From contig JAIYDW010000045.1 in assembly GCA_027487315.1 (NCBI GenBank), positions 1 through 64,000 of the forward strand: DNA of 64,000 nt, written 5' to 3'. The stretch's first letter is position 1, and every line of letters starts with the position of its first letter. Under the pieces are notes generated by a model that searched no databases, had not been told where the DNA came from, and was given only the letters and a program-made list of their open reading frames with translations. The position numbers were made by a program, and so were the translations under genes. The DNA is from Verrucomicrobiaceae bacterium (GTDB taxonomy: Bacteria; Verrucomicrobiota; Verrucomicrobiia; Verrucomicrobiales; Verrucomicrobiaceae). Of the stretch, positions 33,066-41,695 are shown one piece after another.

Positions 33066-34238
33066 ATGTCTTCTCTTATCATCCAGCCCCGCTCGCGTTT
33101 GTTTCATGGCCATTTTTGGGCTTATGCCACGGATATTAAGGCGAGGCAGGGGGAGCCTCAGCCGGGGGATGTGGTGACGCTGAAGGATGTTCGGGGGAAG
33201 CCGATCGGGAGTGCGATTTACAATCCGAAGTCGCAGATTTCGGCGCGATTGTTTTCCTACCGGCGGCAGGATTTGGATGCGGACTTTTTTTTGCGGCGGA
33301 TTCAGCGGGCGCTGAAACTGAGGGTGGAGTCGGGGGTGGATGCGCGGTTGGCGCGGGTGGTGTGGAGTGAGTCGGACGGGCTGCCGGGGGTGATTGTGGA
33401 TCGGTATGGGGATCACCTGGTGCTGCAGACGCTAACTTTGGCGATGGATCTGCGGATTGATTTGATCATTGAGGCGTTGAAGGAGGTGTACTCGCCTTTG
33501 TCGATCGTGGAGAGGAATGAGGCGCCGGTGCGGAAGGCGGAGGGGATGGAGCTGAGGAAGGGGGCGGTGTTTGGGGAGGTGCCGGCGCCGTTTGAAGTGA
33601 AGGCGGGGGGGATGGTCTTTCAGGTGGATGTGATGGAGGGGCAGAAGACGGGGTTGTACCTGGATCAACTGGATAGCTATGCGGAGGTGGCGAAGCTGGC
33701 GAAGGGTCGGCGGGTGCTGGATTGTTTTACGAACCAGGGTGGGTTTGCGCAGGCGTGTGCGCTGGCGGGTGCGACGTCGGTGCGGGCGGTGGATGTGAGT
33801 GCGACGGCGATCGAGGCGGCGCGGAAGAACGGGATTGCTGCGGGCGTGGATCAAATTGACTGGGTGGTGGAGAATGCGTTCGATTTTCTGAAGCAGTCGG
33901 AGATGCGGGGGGACCGGTATGATCTCATTGTGCTGGATCCGCCGTCATTCACGAAGACGAAGGGGAGTTTGAAGGATGCGATGCGGGGGTATAAGGAGAT
34001 TCACCTGCGGGCGATGAAGATGCTGGAGGCGGGTGGGATGGTGGTGACGTTCAGCTGCTCTCACCATGTGAGCACGGGGGACTTTCACCAGGTGATCGTG
34101 GATGCGGCAGTGGATGCGCGGAAGGTGCTGCGTCAGGTGGCGACGTATGGCCAGCGGCCGGATCATCCGATCATTGCGACGCTGCCGGAGACGGAGTATT
34201 TGCGGGGGTATGCGTTTGAGGTGCAGGCGTCTTGGTGA
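33066..34238 (+). CDS. RlmI/RlmK-type rRNA methyltransferase with PUA domain
   Basis: 390 residues from MSSLIIQPRSRLFHGHFWAYA. The N-terminal PUA domain (~1-80) is followed by an EEHEE linker (GLPGVIVDRYGDHLVLQT) and a Rossmann methyltransferase: QKTGLYLDQLD, VLDCFTNQGGFAQACALAGA, VRAVDVSATAIEAARKNG, LIVLDPPSFTK, and VTFSCSHHVS with the probable catalytic Cys. This is the typical RlmI layout (m5C in 23S rRNA), more complete at its N-terminus than the paralogue at 20281-21597. Confidence 0.9.
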   Translation: MSSLIIQPRSRLFHGHFWAYATDIKARQGEPQPGDVVTLKDVRGKPIGSAIYNPKSQISARLFSYRRQDLDADFFLRRIQRALKLRVESGVDARLARVVWSESDGLPGVIVDRYGDHLVLQTLTLAMDLRIDLIIEALKEVYSPLSIVERNEAPVRKAEGMELRKGAVFGEVPAPFEVKAGGMVFQVDVMEGQKTGLYLDQLDSYAEVAKLAKGRRVLDCFTNQGGFAQACALAGATSVRAVDVSATAIEAARKNGIAAGVDQIDWVVENAFDFLKQSEMRGDRYDLIVLDPPSFTKTKGSLKDAMRGYKEIHLRAMKMLEAGGMVVTFSCSHHVSTGDFHQVIVDAAVDARKVLRQVATYGQRPDHPIIATLPETEYLRGYAFEVQASW

Positions 34239-34243
34239 AGTAG

Positions 34244-34264
34244 AGAGTGGAGAGTGGAGAGTGG
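34244..34264. repeat. Heptamer tandem repeat, AGAGTGG family, three units
   Basis: Three exact AGAGTGG units directly after the methyltransferase stop. The same family recurs at 35883-35924 and 36136-36170. Confidence 0.85.
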
Positions 34265-34316
34265 ATGCGAGGTGAGTTGTGAGTGGGACGAGGACGAGGA
34301 CGAGGAGGACGGGGGG

Positions 34317-34769
34317 TTAGGGTTGTTCGGGGTTGGGTTGGGGGTGGAGTTGGCCGGGGGGGCCGTTGGGCCAGGGGGCGCCGGCTTCAATCCACTCGCG
34401 GAGGGTGCCGATTTCCATGTCGGTGAGGGTGACTTGGAGGCGGGGCATCATGCGCTGGTGGAGGCCCTGGCGGGAGACGGCTTCGAGGAGGAGGGATTGG
34501 TCGGGTTTGCCGGGGACGATGTAGGCGCGGCCGGAGGGGCCGGGGAGGAAGGGGGAGGCGTGATTGGAGAGGTTGAGGAGGGTGGGGTTGGCGCCGCTGT
34601 GACAGGCGAGGCAGTTCTTTTCCAGGATGGGTTTGACTTCGGTGGTGAAGAGTTTTTGAGCGGCGGCGGAGGCGGTGTCCTGGGTGGGGGTGCTGCGGCA
34701 CATGGTCAGAATCGTGGCGGTGAGGAGGGCGATGAAGATGAGTGGGATGGATTTTAGGCGGAGATTCAT
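34317..34769 (-). CDS. Small exported c-type cytochrome domain protein
   Basis: 150 residues. A signal peptide or lipoprotein signal covers residues ~1-23 (a Cys follows TILTM, a poor lipobox). One haem-attachment motif CLACH is present, and the region VKPILEKNCLACHSG...LLNLSN and MMPRLQVTLTDMEIGTLREWIEAGAPWP matches the planctomycete-type cytochrome c domain (PSCyt1), with a distal Met as a possible haem ligand. The C-terminus is Pro/Gln-rich. An electron-transfer role in the periplasm is likely; partners unknown. Confidence 0.82.
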   Translation of the reverse strand: MNLRLKSIPLIFIALLTATILTMCRSTPTQDTASAAAQKLFTTEVKPILEKNCLACHSGANPTLLNLSNHASPFLPGPSGRAYIVPGKPDQSLLLEAVSRQGLHQRMMPRLQVTLTDMEIGTLREWIEAGAPWPNGPPGQLHPQPNPEQP

Positions 34770-34884
34770 GGGGTGAGCTTAGCGGGTGTGGGGGTTTGAG
34801 TCAGGCTTTAAATTGATGGCTTTGGGGTCGTGAATTTGCCTTGCGGGGGCGGTGGGTGCTGATAACGATAAGGCTTCGTTCATC

Positions 34885-35874
34885 ATGAAAGTCTGCTCAC
34901 TCAAAGTTCATTTCCTGGCGCTGATCATCCTTGGGGTGCTCGGGGGTGGGTGTTTTGCCCAAACCACTGTCAACGGGATTGCTGCTGTTGTGAACGGGAC
35001 GGTGATTACGCAGTCGGAGGTGCGGGAGGCGGTGAAGGCGCAGGAGCAGGTGTTTCAGTTTCAGATGCGGGATGATCCGGTGGCTCTGGAGAAGGCGCTG
35101 GCGGAGCTGAAGGTGGGTGCGGTGGATAGTTTGGTCGACCGGGAGCTGATTTTGACGGAGTTCAAGAAGATCGGGGGGACGATCAAGGCGCAGTATGTGG
35201 AGGATGACATCAATAGCATTGTGCGGGAGAACTTTAAGGGGGACCGGGGTGCGTTTGTGATGGAGTTGGCGAAGACGGGGATGACGCTGAAGAAGTTTCG
35301 GGCGCTGCGGGAGAAGATGATCATTGTGCAGGTGATGCGGGGTCGCTACGCGGCGGAGCAGGCGCCGCCGACGCCGCTGGAGGTTCGGGATTACTACGAG
35401 AAGAATATTGATCGGTATCGGGACAAGGACATGATCAAGATTAGCACGATCACGGTGCCGAAGTTCACGGGGGATGCGAGTTCGACGGAGGCGTCGCAAT
35501 TGAAGTTTGCGAAGGAACTGCGGGCGAAGGTGGTTGGGGGCGGTAACTTTAAGGAGACGGCGAAGACTTACTCGCAAGACAGTCGTTCGGAAGATGGTGG
35601 GGAGTGGCCGTGGATGGAGCGGACGCAGATGAAGAAGTCGATCGCGGATTCGGCGTTTGCGGTGAAGGAAGGTGGGGTCAGTGATGTGGTGGAAGATGAG
35701 GCGGCGTTTATCATCATCGCGGTGGATGCGAAGAAGCTGGGGACGCCTGAGCCGCTGGAGAAGGTGCGGGCGCAGATTGAGCGGATGATTCGGACGGAGA
35801 AGTCGAAGGCGGCGCTGGATGGGTGGTTGGAGAGCTTGAGGCGGAAGGCGAATATTAAGCGATACGACAAATAG
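34885..35874 (+). CDS. SurA-like periplasmic peptidyl-prolyl isomerase
   Basis: 329 residues from MKVCSLKVHFLAL, with a signal peptide ending near CFAQ (~residue 25). The N-terminal chaperone segment (IAAVVNGTVITQSEVREAV) is followed by a helical SurA_N part and one parvulin-type PPIC domain (~185-290, with AKTYSQDSRSEDGGEWPWM and VVEDEAAFIIIAVDAK). SurA-type proteins escort outer-membrane proteins across the periplasm. Only one parvulin domain is present, against two in E. coli SurA. Confidence 0.88.
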   Translation: MKVCSLKVHFLALIILGVLGGGCFAQTTVNGIAAVVNGTVITQSEVREAVKAQEQVFQFQMRDDPVALEKALAELKVGAVDSLVDRELILTEFKKIGGTIKAQYVEDDINSIVRENFKGDRGAFVMELAKTGMTLKKFRALREKMIIVQVMRGRYAAEQAPPTPLEVRDYYEKNIDRYRDKDMIKISTITVPKFTGDASSTEASQLKFAKELRAKVVGGGNFKETAKTYSQDSRSEDGGEWPWMERTQMKKSIADSAFAVKEGGVSDVVEDEAAFIIIAVDAKKLGTPEPLEKVRAQIERMIRTEKSKAALDGWLESLRRKANIKRYDK

Positions 35875-36395
35875 GGGAGTAGAGAGTGGAGAGTAGAGAG
35901 TGGAGAGTGGGGAGTGGGGAGTGGATGCGGGGCGTCGGACGTTGAGGGAGTGTGACTGGCAGAAAGATGGGGGACCACGAATGGGTGGAGAACGTTGAAC
36001 TGTGGGACACCGCAGAGGTGGGATGGCCGCAGAGGGGAGAATGTTGAAGGAATGAGATTGGTAGAAAGATTGAGGGTGGAAATATTTGGGGCCGCGAATG
36101 GGACGAAGGACACGAATGGGGAACGTTGAACTTTGAAAGTGGAGAGTGGAGAGTGGAGAGTGGAGAGTGGAGGCGCAGTCAGGGAGAGAGTGTTGGAGAG
36201 GGAGGGGGTAATTAGGACGAAGAGGGGGTCAGCGGGCGGGGGGGCGGAGCAGGTGATCGCGAAGATCAAGCCGATGCGGCATGCCATCCCAAAGCAGTTC
36301 AAGGAGCTGGAACTGCTGCCTCAAAAGCTCTTGTCCTCCATTTTCGGGGTTCGAAGCCGTTGCTGTCTCGGAAGGAACCTGCTACTCTTTATCTC
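35875..36395. repeat. Repeat-rich intergenic region with two AGAGTGG heptamer arrays
   Basis: 521 bases without a gene. It contains six AGAGTGG-type units at 35883-35924, GAACGTTGAACT words near 35991 and 36121, and five units at 36136-36170. In between are words such as CACGAATGGG (near 35977 and 36112) and CCGCAGAGG (near 36010 and 36029), each appearing twice. The last ~100 bases before the antitoxin gene are free of repeats and should hold its promoter. Confidence 0.8.
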
Positions 36396-36623
36396 ATGAT
36401 CGCTCGTTCTGAACTCTCTGCCGCTCTTCATGAACTGACGCCGCAAGACCGCGCTGGGCTGGCGGTGGAACTGATCGACAGCTTGGGGGATGAGGTGTGG
36501 AGTGACGAAGCCCTGGCCAGGCTGGCCGAAGAAAGGGAGACGGAGATGGAGAGCGGTGCCGTGCTGCCGCTGTCCTATGAGGAGTTCCTTTCCGGGCTGA
36601 ACCGCCCCTCTGGCAGCGCATGA
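36396..36623 (+). CDS. Antitoxin of a ParE-type toxin-antitoxin pair
   Basis: 75 residues, MIARSELSAALHELTPQDRAG. It fits the putative addiction-module component family: a helical N-terminus with LTPQDRAGLAVELIDSL and a C-terminal tail EETEMESG-like that would wrap the toxin. The stop overlaps the toxin start (ATGA), the classic antitoxin-toxin coupling. The pair shows balanced G and C, unlike most neighbours, which is usual for mobile TA modules. Confidence 0.85.
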   Translation: MIARSELSAALHELTPQDRAGLAVELIDSLGDEVWSDEALARLAEERETEMESGAVLPLSYEEFLSGLNRPSGSA

Positions 36624-36919
36624 ACCTGGAATTTCACCCCGCTGTCCAACGCGATGTGAATGAAATCACCGCCTACTATGAGCGGGAGGCGAGCGCGGAG
36701 CTGGCTGACCGTTTTTTCAATGCGGTGCTAGCGCAACTGGCCATCGTCGCAGCCCATCCGGAGCGCTGCTCCCCGTACCCACCCTGCCCGCGCTTTCAGC
36801 GGTCTTTCATCCCGGGCTTTCCGCATGTGATCCTCTTTCGCATGAGGCAGGGAAGGCCTCGCATCGTCGTCATCAAACATCAAAAGCAGCACCCGCGCCG
36901 GGGGCTGACGCGTTGGTGA
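36620..36919 (+). CDS. RelE/ParE-superfamily toxin
   Basis: 99 residues. Motifs are typical of the family: LEFHPAVQRDVNEITAYYERE, FFNAVLAQLAIVAAHPERC, and the C-terminal beta strands RFQRSFIPGFPHVILFRMR then RIVVIKHQKQHPR. ParE toxins inhibit gyrase and RelE toxins cleave mRNA on ribosomes; which applies is not clear. It is the second gene of the pair. Confidence 0.88.
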   Translation: MNLEFHPAVQRDVNEITAYYEREASAELADRFFNAVLAQLAIVAAHPERCSPYPPCPRFQRSFIPGFPHVILFRMRQGRPRIVVIKHQKQHPRRGLTRW

Positions 36920-36988
36920 CCGATTCTCGAAATGCTTGCCCCATTGCCCAGCGGCGGAGCGGCCTCATTGGCGGCGTCAGCCGCTTGC

Positions 36989-37057
36989 CCGCTATTGATT
37001 TGATAGCGGATTGAATGCGCGTCTCACACCCTCTGACGGCTGGCTGTCAGGTTTTTT
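36989..37057 (+). terminator. Possible terminators after the toxin gene
   Basis: Two hairpins: CCGCTAT/ATAGCGG with a 7-base loop (36989-37009), and CTGAC/GTCAG (37033-37050) followed by a T6 run (37052-37057). The second is the better candidate though its stem is only 5 bp. Confidence 0.4.
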
Positions 37058-37124
37058 ATGCGGTAGACCGTGTGGAATGGAAAGGACTGCTGGAGTTACG
37101 AAACCGTTCCTGCCCTGACGCCTG

Positions 37125-39014
37125 TCACGGGCGGGTGCGGCGTTGGAAGGCTTCGATGGCTTCGTATTCGGCGAGGCCGAGGGCGTCGTAGTCTTTGGCG
37201 TGCTGGCGGTTGAGGTCGGCGATGCTGAGTTCGAGGGAGGAGAGGGAGCCGTAGCGGGCGAGGGAGCGGGTTTTGCGCTCGAGCTGCAGGGGGCTGAGGG
37301 GGACGGCCATGTCGATCTCGTGGGCTTCAAAGGGTTTTTCTTTGCCGCGATAGCTCCACAAGGAGCAGGTGGCGGCCCAGTCTTCCCCTTCGCTCTGGCG
37401 GAGGGCGGCTTCGAGGAGGCGGAAGGTGATGCCGGCGACGGAGGAGGGGTCTGCGGCGTCGCCGGTGCAGTAGATTTGATGGGGCCGATGTTGGGCGAGG
37501 AGGCTCACCAAGGCGGCGAGGTCGTCCGGGGTGCTGTTGAAGCGGCGGTAGCGGCCTTTCTCATAGAAGGGGAGGTCGAGGAGGTGGACGCGGTCGCTGG
37601 TGAGGCCGAGGGATTGGGCGGCATCGCGAAGTTCGCCCCGGAGGATGAGGGCTTTCAATTGGCGGAGGGCGGGTGGGTCCTCGCCGAATTCGCCTTTTTC
37701 TTCGAGGATGCGGAGGATGGTGTTGGCGTATTGGGTTTGTTCTTTCCACTCGGCGGGGGTGACGACGGCGCTGCCGAGTTCGGCGAGGGTGGAGGCGAAT
37801 TTGTCGGCCTCCGAGTCGGGGACGCGGAGGGAGCCGGAGGTGAGGGCGATGAGGCGGACGTCATGGCCCTGCTCGATGAGGCGGTCCATGGTGCCGCCCA
37901 TGCCGACGATGGCGTCCTGGGGTTCGGGGCTGAGGATGAGGCAGCGTTTGGGGTAGGGCTTGGCGCGCTCGGGGCGGTAGGTGTCGTCGGCGTCGGGTTT
38001 GCCGCCGGGCCAGCCGGTGATGGTGTGCTGGAGGCGGTTGAAGATGCGGATGTTGAGCTGGTAGCCGGGGCCCTGTTCGGAGAGGAGGTCGGAGAGGCCG
38101 TGCTCGTTGTAGTCTTCGTCGATGAGTTTGAGGACGGGGCGACTTGTTTTGAGGGCCTGCCAGACGACGGCGCGGCGGGTTTCGGCGGGGGTCCAGGAGG
38201 CGGGGCCGACGAGCCAGGGGAGCTTGATGCGGGTGAGTTCGCGGGAGGCGCCGGTGTCGATGAAGAAGCGGGCGTGGGGGTGGTCCTGGAGGAAGGAGGC
38301 GGAGACGGCCTCGGAGACGGGGCCTTCGATGGCGCGGGCGGTGATGGCGGCTTTGTTCTCCCCCCAGGCCATGAGGACGAGGCGGCGGGCGCGGAGGATG
38401 GTGCCGACGCCCATGGTGATGGCGAAGTGGGGGACGTTTTCCTCTCCCCGGAAGTCGGAGGCGGCGTCCTGGCGGGTGACGCGGTCGAGGGTGATGCGGC
38501 GGGTGAGGGAGTCGCGGGAGGAGCCGGGTTCGTTGAAGCCGATGTGGCCGGTGCGGCCGATGCCGAGAATTTGAAGGTCGATGCCGCCGACGGTGTGGAT
38601 TTTGTCTTCGTAGGCTTTGCAGTGGGCGAAGACTTGATCTGAGGGGATGGTGCCGGAGGGGATGTTGATGTTCTCGGCAGGGATGTCGATGTGGTCGAAG
38701 AGCTGCTCGCGCATGAAGCGGGCGTAGCTTTCGGGGTGGTCGGCGGGGAGGCCGTAGTATTCGTCGAGGTTGAAGGTGACGACGTTTTGGAAGCTGAGTT
38801 TTTCCTCGCGGTGGAGGCGGATGAGCTCGCGGTAGAAGGGGACGGGGGTGGAGCCGGTGGCGAGGCCGAGGACGGTGGGGCGGCCGGTGCGGGTGTTTTC
38901 CTCCATGAGGGTCTTCACTTCCTGGGCGAGCGCTTGAGCGGCGGCGGTGGAGGAGGGGAAGATCAATGTTGGGGTTTTTTCGTGGACTTCGGCGGGGGGG
39001 CGGGGGAAGGGCAT
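37125..39014 (-). CDS. NagB-like sugar isomerase fused to a PIG-L-like domain
   Basis: 629 residues. Residues ~1-290 are a glucosamine-6-phosphate deaminase-like domain: VLGLATGSTPVPFY, FNLDEYYGL (D84/E85) and LGIGRTGHIGFNEPG, where the E. coli NagB D141 position is Thr. Residues ~355-610 resemble the PIG-L/LmbE deacetylase fold, but the zinc motif normally PHPDDE reads PEPQDA (363-368), so metal binding is probably lost. NagB-PIG-L fusions are known from Bacteroidetes and Verrucomicrobia and are thought to act on amino sugars. Co-directional with pyrB but 234 repeat-filled bases away. Confidence 0.85.
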   Translation of the reverse strand: MPFPRPPAEVHEKTPTLIFPSSTAAAQALAQEVKTLMEENTRTGRPTVLGLATGSTPVPFYRELIRLHREEKLSFQNVVTFNLDEYYGLPADHPESYARFMREQLFDHIDIPAENINIPSGTIPSDQVFAHCKAYEDKIHTVGGIDLQILGIGRTGHIGFNEPGSSRDSLTRRITLDRVTRQDAASDFRGEENVPHFAITMGVGTILRARRLVLMAWGENKAAITARAIEGPVSEAVSASFLQDHPHARFFIDTGASRELTRIKLPWLVGPASWTPAETRRAVVWQALKTSRPVLKLIDEDYNEHGLSDLLSEQGPGYQLNIRIFNRLQHTITGWPGGKPDADDTYRPERAKPYPKRCLILSPEPQDAIVGMGGTMDRLIEQGHDVRLIALTSGSLRVPDSEADKFASTLAELGSAVVTPAEWKEQTQYANTILRILEEKGEFGEDPPALRQLKALILRGELRDAAQSLGLTSDRVHLLDLPFYEKGRYRRFNSTPDDLAALVSLLAQHRPHQIYCTGDAADPSSVAGITFRLLEAALRQSEGEDWAATCSLWSYRGKEKPFEAHEIDMAVPLSPLQLERKTRSLARYGSLSSLELSIADLNRQHAKDYDALGLAEYEAIEAFQRRTRP

Positions 39015-39248
39015 GGCTGGGGGGACTAGGCTAGGACGGGGAGGTTTGACAGGATTGACAGGATTTATGAGGGATTAACGGGATTTTTGGAGGGGGAGGA
39101 GGGGATTTGGGGAGACTGGGAGAGGGTTTCGCACGGAGAGGCGCGGAGGCACGGAGGATTGGGGGAGCTGGATTGCGGATTGCGGATTTCGGATTTTGGA
39201 TTGCGGAGTAGGGCGAAGACGAGGAGGAGGAGGAGGGGTTAGGCGGGG
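39015..39248. repeat. Repeat-rich intergenic region
   Basis: Contains GACAGGATTGACAGGATT and GGATTAACGGGATTTTT (39048-39092), GCACGGAGAGGCGCGGAGG-type words (39131-39158) and five 7-base GATTGCG-family units (39171-39205). No gene is seen. Confidence 0.75.
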
Positions 39249-40175
39249 TTAGGCGGGGTTGGGGCGTAGGGTGTAGAGGACGGCCATGCGGACGGCGATG
39301 CCGTTTTCGACTTGCTGGTTGATGAGGCTGCGGTCGTAGTTCATACCGGCGTCGGTGATTTCGACGCCGCGGTTGACGGGGCCGGGGTGCATGAGCCAGG
39401 TTTTGCGGTCGCGGAGGATTTGGAGGCGGGTGTCGGTGAGGCCGAAGAGGCGGTGGTATTCGCCGACAGAGGGGAAGAGGGAGTCGGCCTGGCGCTCCAT
39501 TTGGACGCGGAGGAGGTAGACGGTGTGGGGGTTCCAGTCGAGGGCGTCGGTCCAGTTGTCGAAGCGGGTGATTTCGCTGGGGGTGTCGCGAGGCATGAGG
39601 GTGCCGGGGGCGAGGTAGGCGACGTGCATGCCGAGGCGTCGGAGGAGGAGGCTGGTGGAGCGTGCGACGCGGGAGTGCTGGATGTCGCCTACGATGAGGA
39701 TGCGTTTGCCGGGGAGTTCGTTGTGGGTGACTTCGCGGAGGGTGAAGGCGTCGAGCAGGGCCTGGGTGGGGTGGGCGTGCCAGCCGTCGCCGGCGTTGAT
39801 GACGGAGGCGCGGGTGTTTTGGGCGATGAGGTTGGGGATGCCGGATTGTTTGTGGCGGACGACGATGTAGTCGAGGCGCATGGCTTCGAGGGTGTCGATG
39901 GTGTCGACGACGGACTCGCCTTTGACGACGGAGGAGGAATCGACATCGAAGCGGGTGACGTCGGCGGAGAGGCGGGAGGCGGCGACTTCGAAGGAGGAGA
40001 GGGTGCGGGTGGAGGGCTCGTAGAAGAGGGTGAGCATGGTGCGACCTTTGAGGGTGGGCACCTTTTTGACGGAGCGTTTGAAGAGGTCTTTGAAGGGGGT
40101 GGCGTTGGCGAGGATGAACTCGATTTCCTCATCCTGCAGGGAGGCGATGTCGAGGAGGTCTTTGCGGGGTGACAT
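39249..40175 (-). CDS. pyrB: Aspartate carbamoyltransferase catalytic chain
   Basis: 308 residues, standard length. It condenses carbamoyl phosphate with aspartate in pyrimidine synthesis. Carbamoyl-phosphate motif FYEPSTRTLSSFE, aspartate-side motifs DGWHAHPTQALLDAF and VQMERQ, and C-terminal LMHPGPVNRGVEI are present. No pyrI or pyrC is next to it. It begins 6 bases after pyrR ends, so the two form an operon. Confidence 0.97.
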   Translation of the reverse strand: MSPRKDLLDIASLQDEEIEFILANATPFKDLFKRSVKKVPTLKGRTMLTLFYEPSTRTLSSFEVAASRLSADVTRFDVDSSSVVKGESVVDTIDTLEAMRLDYIVVRHKQSGIPNLIAQNTRASVINAGDGWHAHPTQALLDAFTLREVTHNELPGKRILIVGDIQHSRVARSTSLLLRRLGMHVAYLAPGTLMPRDTPSEITRFDNWTDALDWNPHTVYLLRVQMERQADSLFPSVGEYHRLFGLTDTRLQILRDRKTWLMHPGPVNRGVEITDAGMNYDRSLINQQVENGIAVRMAVLYTLRPNPA

Positions 40176-40181
40176 GGGGTG

Positions 40182-40712
40182 TTAGTGGGAGGCGGACGAT
40201 TCGATGAAGACGCCGTCGACGGGGTCGACTTCGGTGAATTGGACGGTGATGCGTTCGTTTTCGGCGATGTGGATGGTGTGGGCGGTGAAGTCGGGCTGGA
40301 TGGGGAACTCGCGTCCGCCGCGGTCGACGAGGACGGCGAGCTGGACGCAGGCGGGGCGGCCGAAGTCGAGGAGTTCGGCGAGGGCGGCGCGGATGCTGCG
40401 GCCGGTGAAGATGACTTCGTCACAGAGGACGACGCGGGCGCCGTCGATGTCGAAGGGGATGTCGGAGCCGATGAGGGTGGGGAGATCGCGCAGGGAGCCG
40501 AGGTCGTCGCGGTATTGGGTGATGTCGAGGGTGCCGACGGGGACGGGGGCGCCGGACTGGGATTCGAGGGAGCGGGCGAGGCGTTCGGCGAGGGGGACGC
40601 CGCGTTTGTGGATGCCGACGAGGACGAGGGGCTGATCTTTTTTGCAGGTGCTGCCGTTGAGGATTTCGGTGGCCAGACGGTGGATGCTATCCGCTATGGT
40701 GGCGGGGTCCAT
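40182..40712 (-). CDS. pyrR: PyrR: pyrimidine regulator / uracil phosphoribosyltransferase
   Basis: 176 residues from MDPATIADSIHRLATEI; a start 27 bases upstream (MPSPDSRLL) is possible. The PRPP-binding loop VVLCDEVIFTGRSIRAAL, the LVGIHKRGVPLA motif and the TLDITQYRDDL region are classical for PyrR. In Gram-positives PyrR attenuates pyr mRNA; in many other phyla it acts mainly as an enzyme. I see no clear anti-terminator/terminator pair in the leader, which instead carries two copies of a hairpin repeat. Confidence 0.94.
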   Translation of the reverse strand: MDPATIADSIHRLATEILNGSTCKKDQPLVLVGIHKRGVPLAERLARSLESQSGAPVPVGTLDITQYRDDLGSLRDLPTLIGSDIPFDIDGARVVLCDEVIFTGRSIRAALAELLDFGRPACVQLAVLVDRGGREFPIQPDFTAHTIHIAENERITVQFTEVDPVDGVFIESSASH

Positions 40713-40827
40713 GAGCAGGCGTGAGTCTGGGGATGGCATGGTTTGAAGGGGAGGCTATAAGGGAGGTGGGGGGAGTGCAAGTGGGTTCGTGGGGGAGAAT
40801 GGGGGGATTTGGGGTTTGGGGGAGAGA

Positions 40828-40950
40828 GGGACACGCCTCGGACAGGCGTGGTACTTTGGCGGAGTTTTGGGGGAGGCAGGACGGGGGTGGGACAGGTGGG
40901 GGATTTTTTGGGAGGAGGGACACGCCTGGGACAGGCGTGGTACTTTGGGG
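40828..40950. repeat. Two copies of a REP-like hairpin (CACGCCT/AGGCGTG)
   Basis: Hairpins CACGCCT-(5 nt)-AGGCGTG lie at 40832-40850 and 40921-40939. Both are preceded by GGGA and followed by GTACTTTGG, so the repeated unit is ~32 bp and the copies are 89 bases apart. A partial copy GGGACAGGTGGG lies between them. They occupy the gap between the divergent pyrR and SixA-like genes. Confidence 0.88.
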
Positions 40951-41026
40951 GTGGTTTTTTGATGGATTCGGGATTGCGCGGGGTTGGGGGGCATGGCAGG
41001 GCTTGTGGGTGCCTGAGGTGCGTCCC

Positions 41027-41602
41027 ATGAAGTATTTGACGGTGATTCGTCATGCGAAGTCGAGCTGGAATCAGCCCGGGCTGGCGGACCATGATCGGTG
41101 CTTGAATGATCGGGGGAATCGGGCGGCGCCTGCGATGGCGAGGTTTCTTTGGACGACGTATTTGGGCGGGGAGAATTCGGAGCCTTTGCTGCCGCGTCCG
41201 GCGCGGTTGATTTCAAGCACGGCGTTGCGGGCGCTGACGACGGCGCAGATCATGCGGGAGACGTTTCAGATGCCGAAGGAGCATTTGCATCTGGATCAGG
41301 GGCTTTATCTGGCGACGGAGGAGAAGCTGATTTCGGCGGTGCGTGAGTTTGATGAGTCCTGGGGTCATGCGGTGGTGTTCGGGCACAATCCAGGGATGCA
41401 TGATTTTGTGAATCGGCTGCTGGCGCGGGCGCGGGTGCCGAAGTTTCCGACCTGCGCGGTGGCGATCATGGCGCTGCCGAATGAGTTTTGGGCGCTGACG
41501 GATTGGAATGAGGCGCAGTTGGTGGGGTTTTTGACGCCGAAGACGCTTGAGCGGCGGTTTCCGGATGTTTACCGGGACATCAGTGATGGGGATGATGATT
41601 GA
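41027..41602 (+). CDS. SixA-like histidine phosphatase
   Basis: 191 residues from MKYLTVIRHAKSSWN. The RHG-type catalytic motif is IRHAKSSW, followed by LNDRGNRAAPAMA, SSTALRALTTAQ and a second catalytic His in VVFGHNPGMHDFVNRL. SixA removes phosphate from histidine-containing phosphotransfer proteins; other family members act on small phosphates. The gene precedes asnB by 93 bases. Upstream in-frame sequence is the G-rich repeat region and is not coding. Confidence 0.9.
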   Translation: MKYLTVIRHAKSSWNQPGLADHDRCLNDRGNRAAPAMARFLWTTYLGGENSEPLLPRPARLISSTALRALTTAQIMRETFQMPKEHLHLDQGLYLATEEKLISAVREFDESWGHAVVFGHNPGMHDFVNRLLARARVPKFPTCAVAIMALPNEFWALTDWNEAQLVGFLTPKTLERRFPDVYRDISDGDDD

Positions 41603-41695
41603 GGGGAGGCGGGGGATGCTGAGGGGCTTGCGTTTTGGGGTGGGTGATGTTGATTGTTTGGCACAGCCTTAGGGCTGAGTTGGCTTTTCTCTATC

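Noticed and set aside
35875-36180. CRISPR-like repeat array
   Set aside because: The repeats are 7-base tandem units without regular spacers, and no cas gene is present.
39312-40172. Long open frame antisense to pyrB, Gly/Val/Glu-rich
   Set aside because: It is the complement of a clear pyrB. Similar long antisense frames lie opposite most genes because the codon bias (G- or C-ending) removes stop codons.
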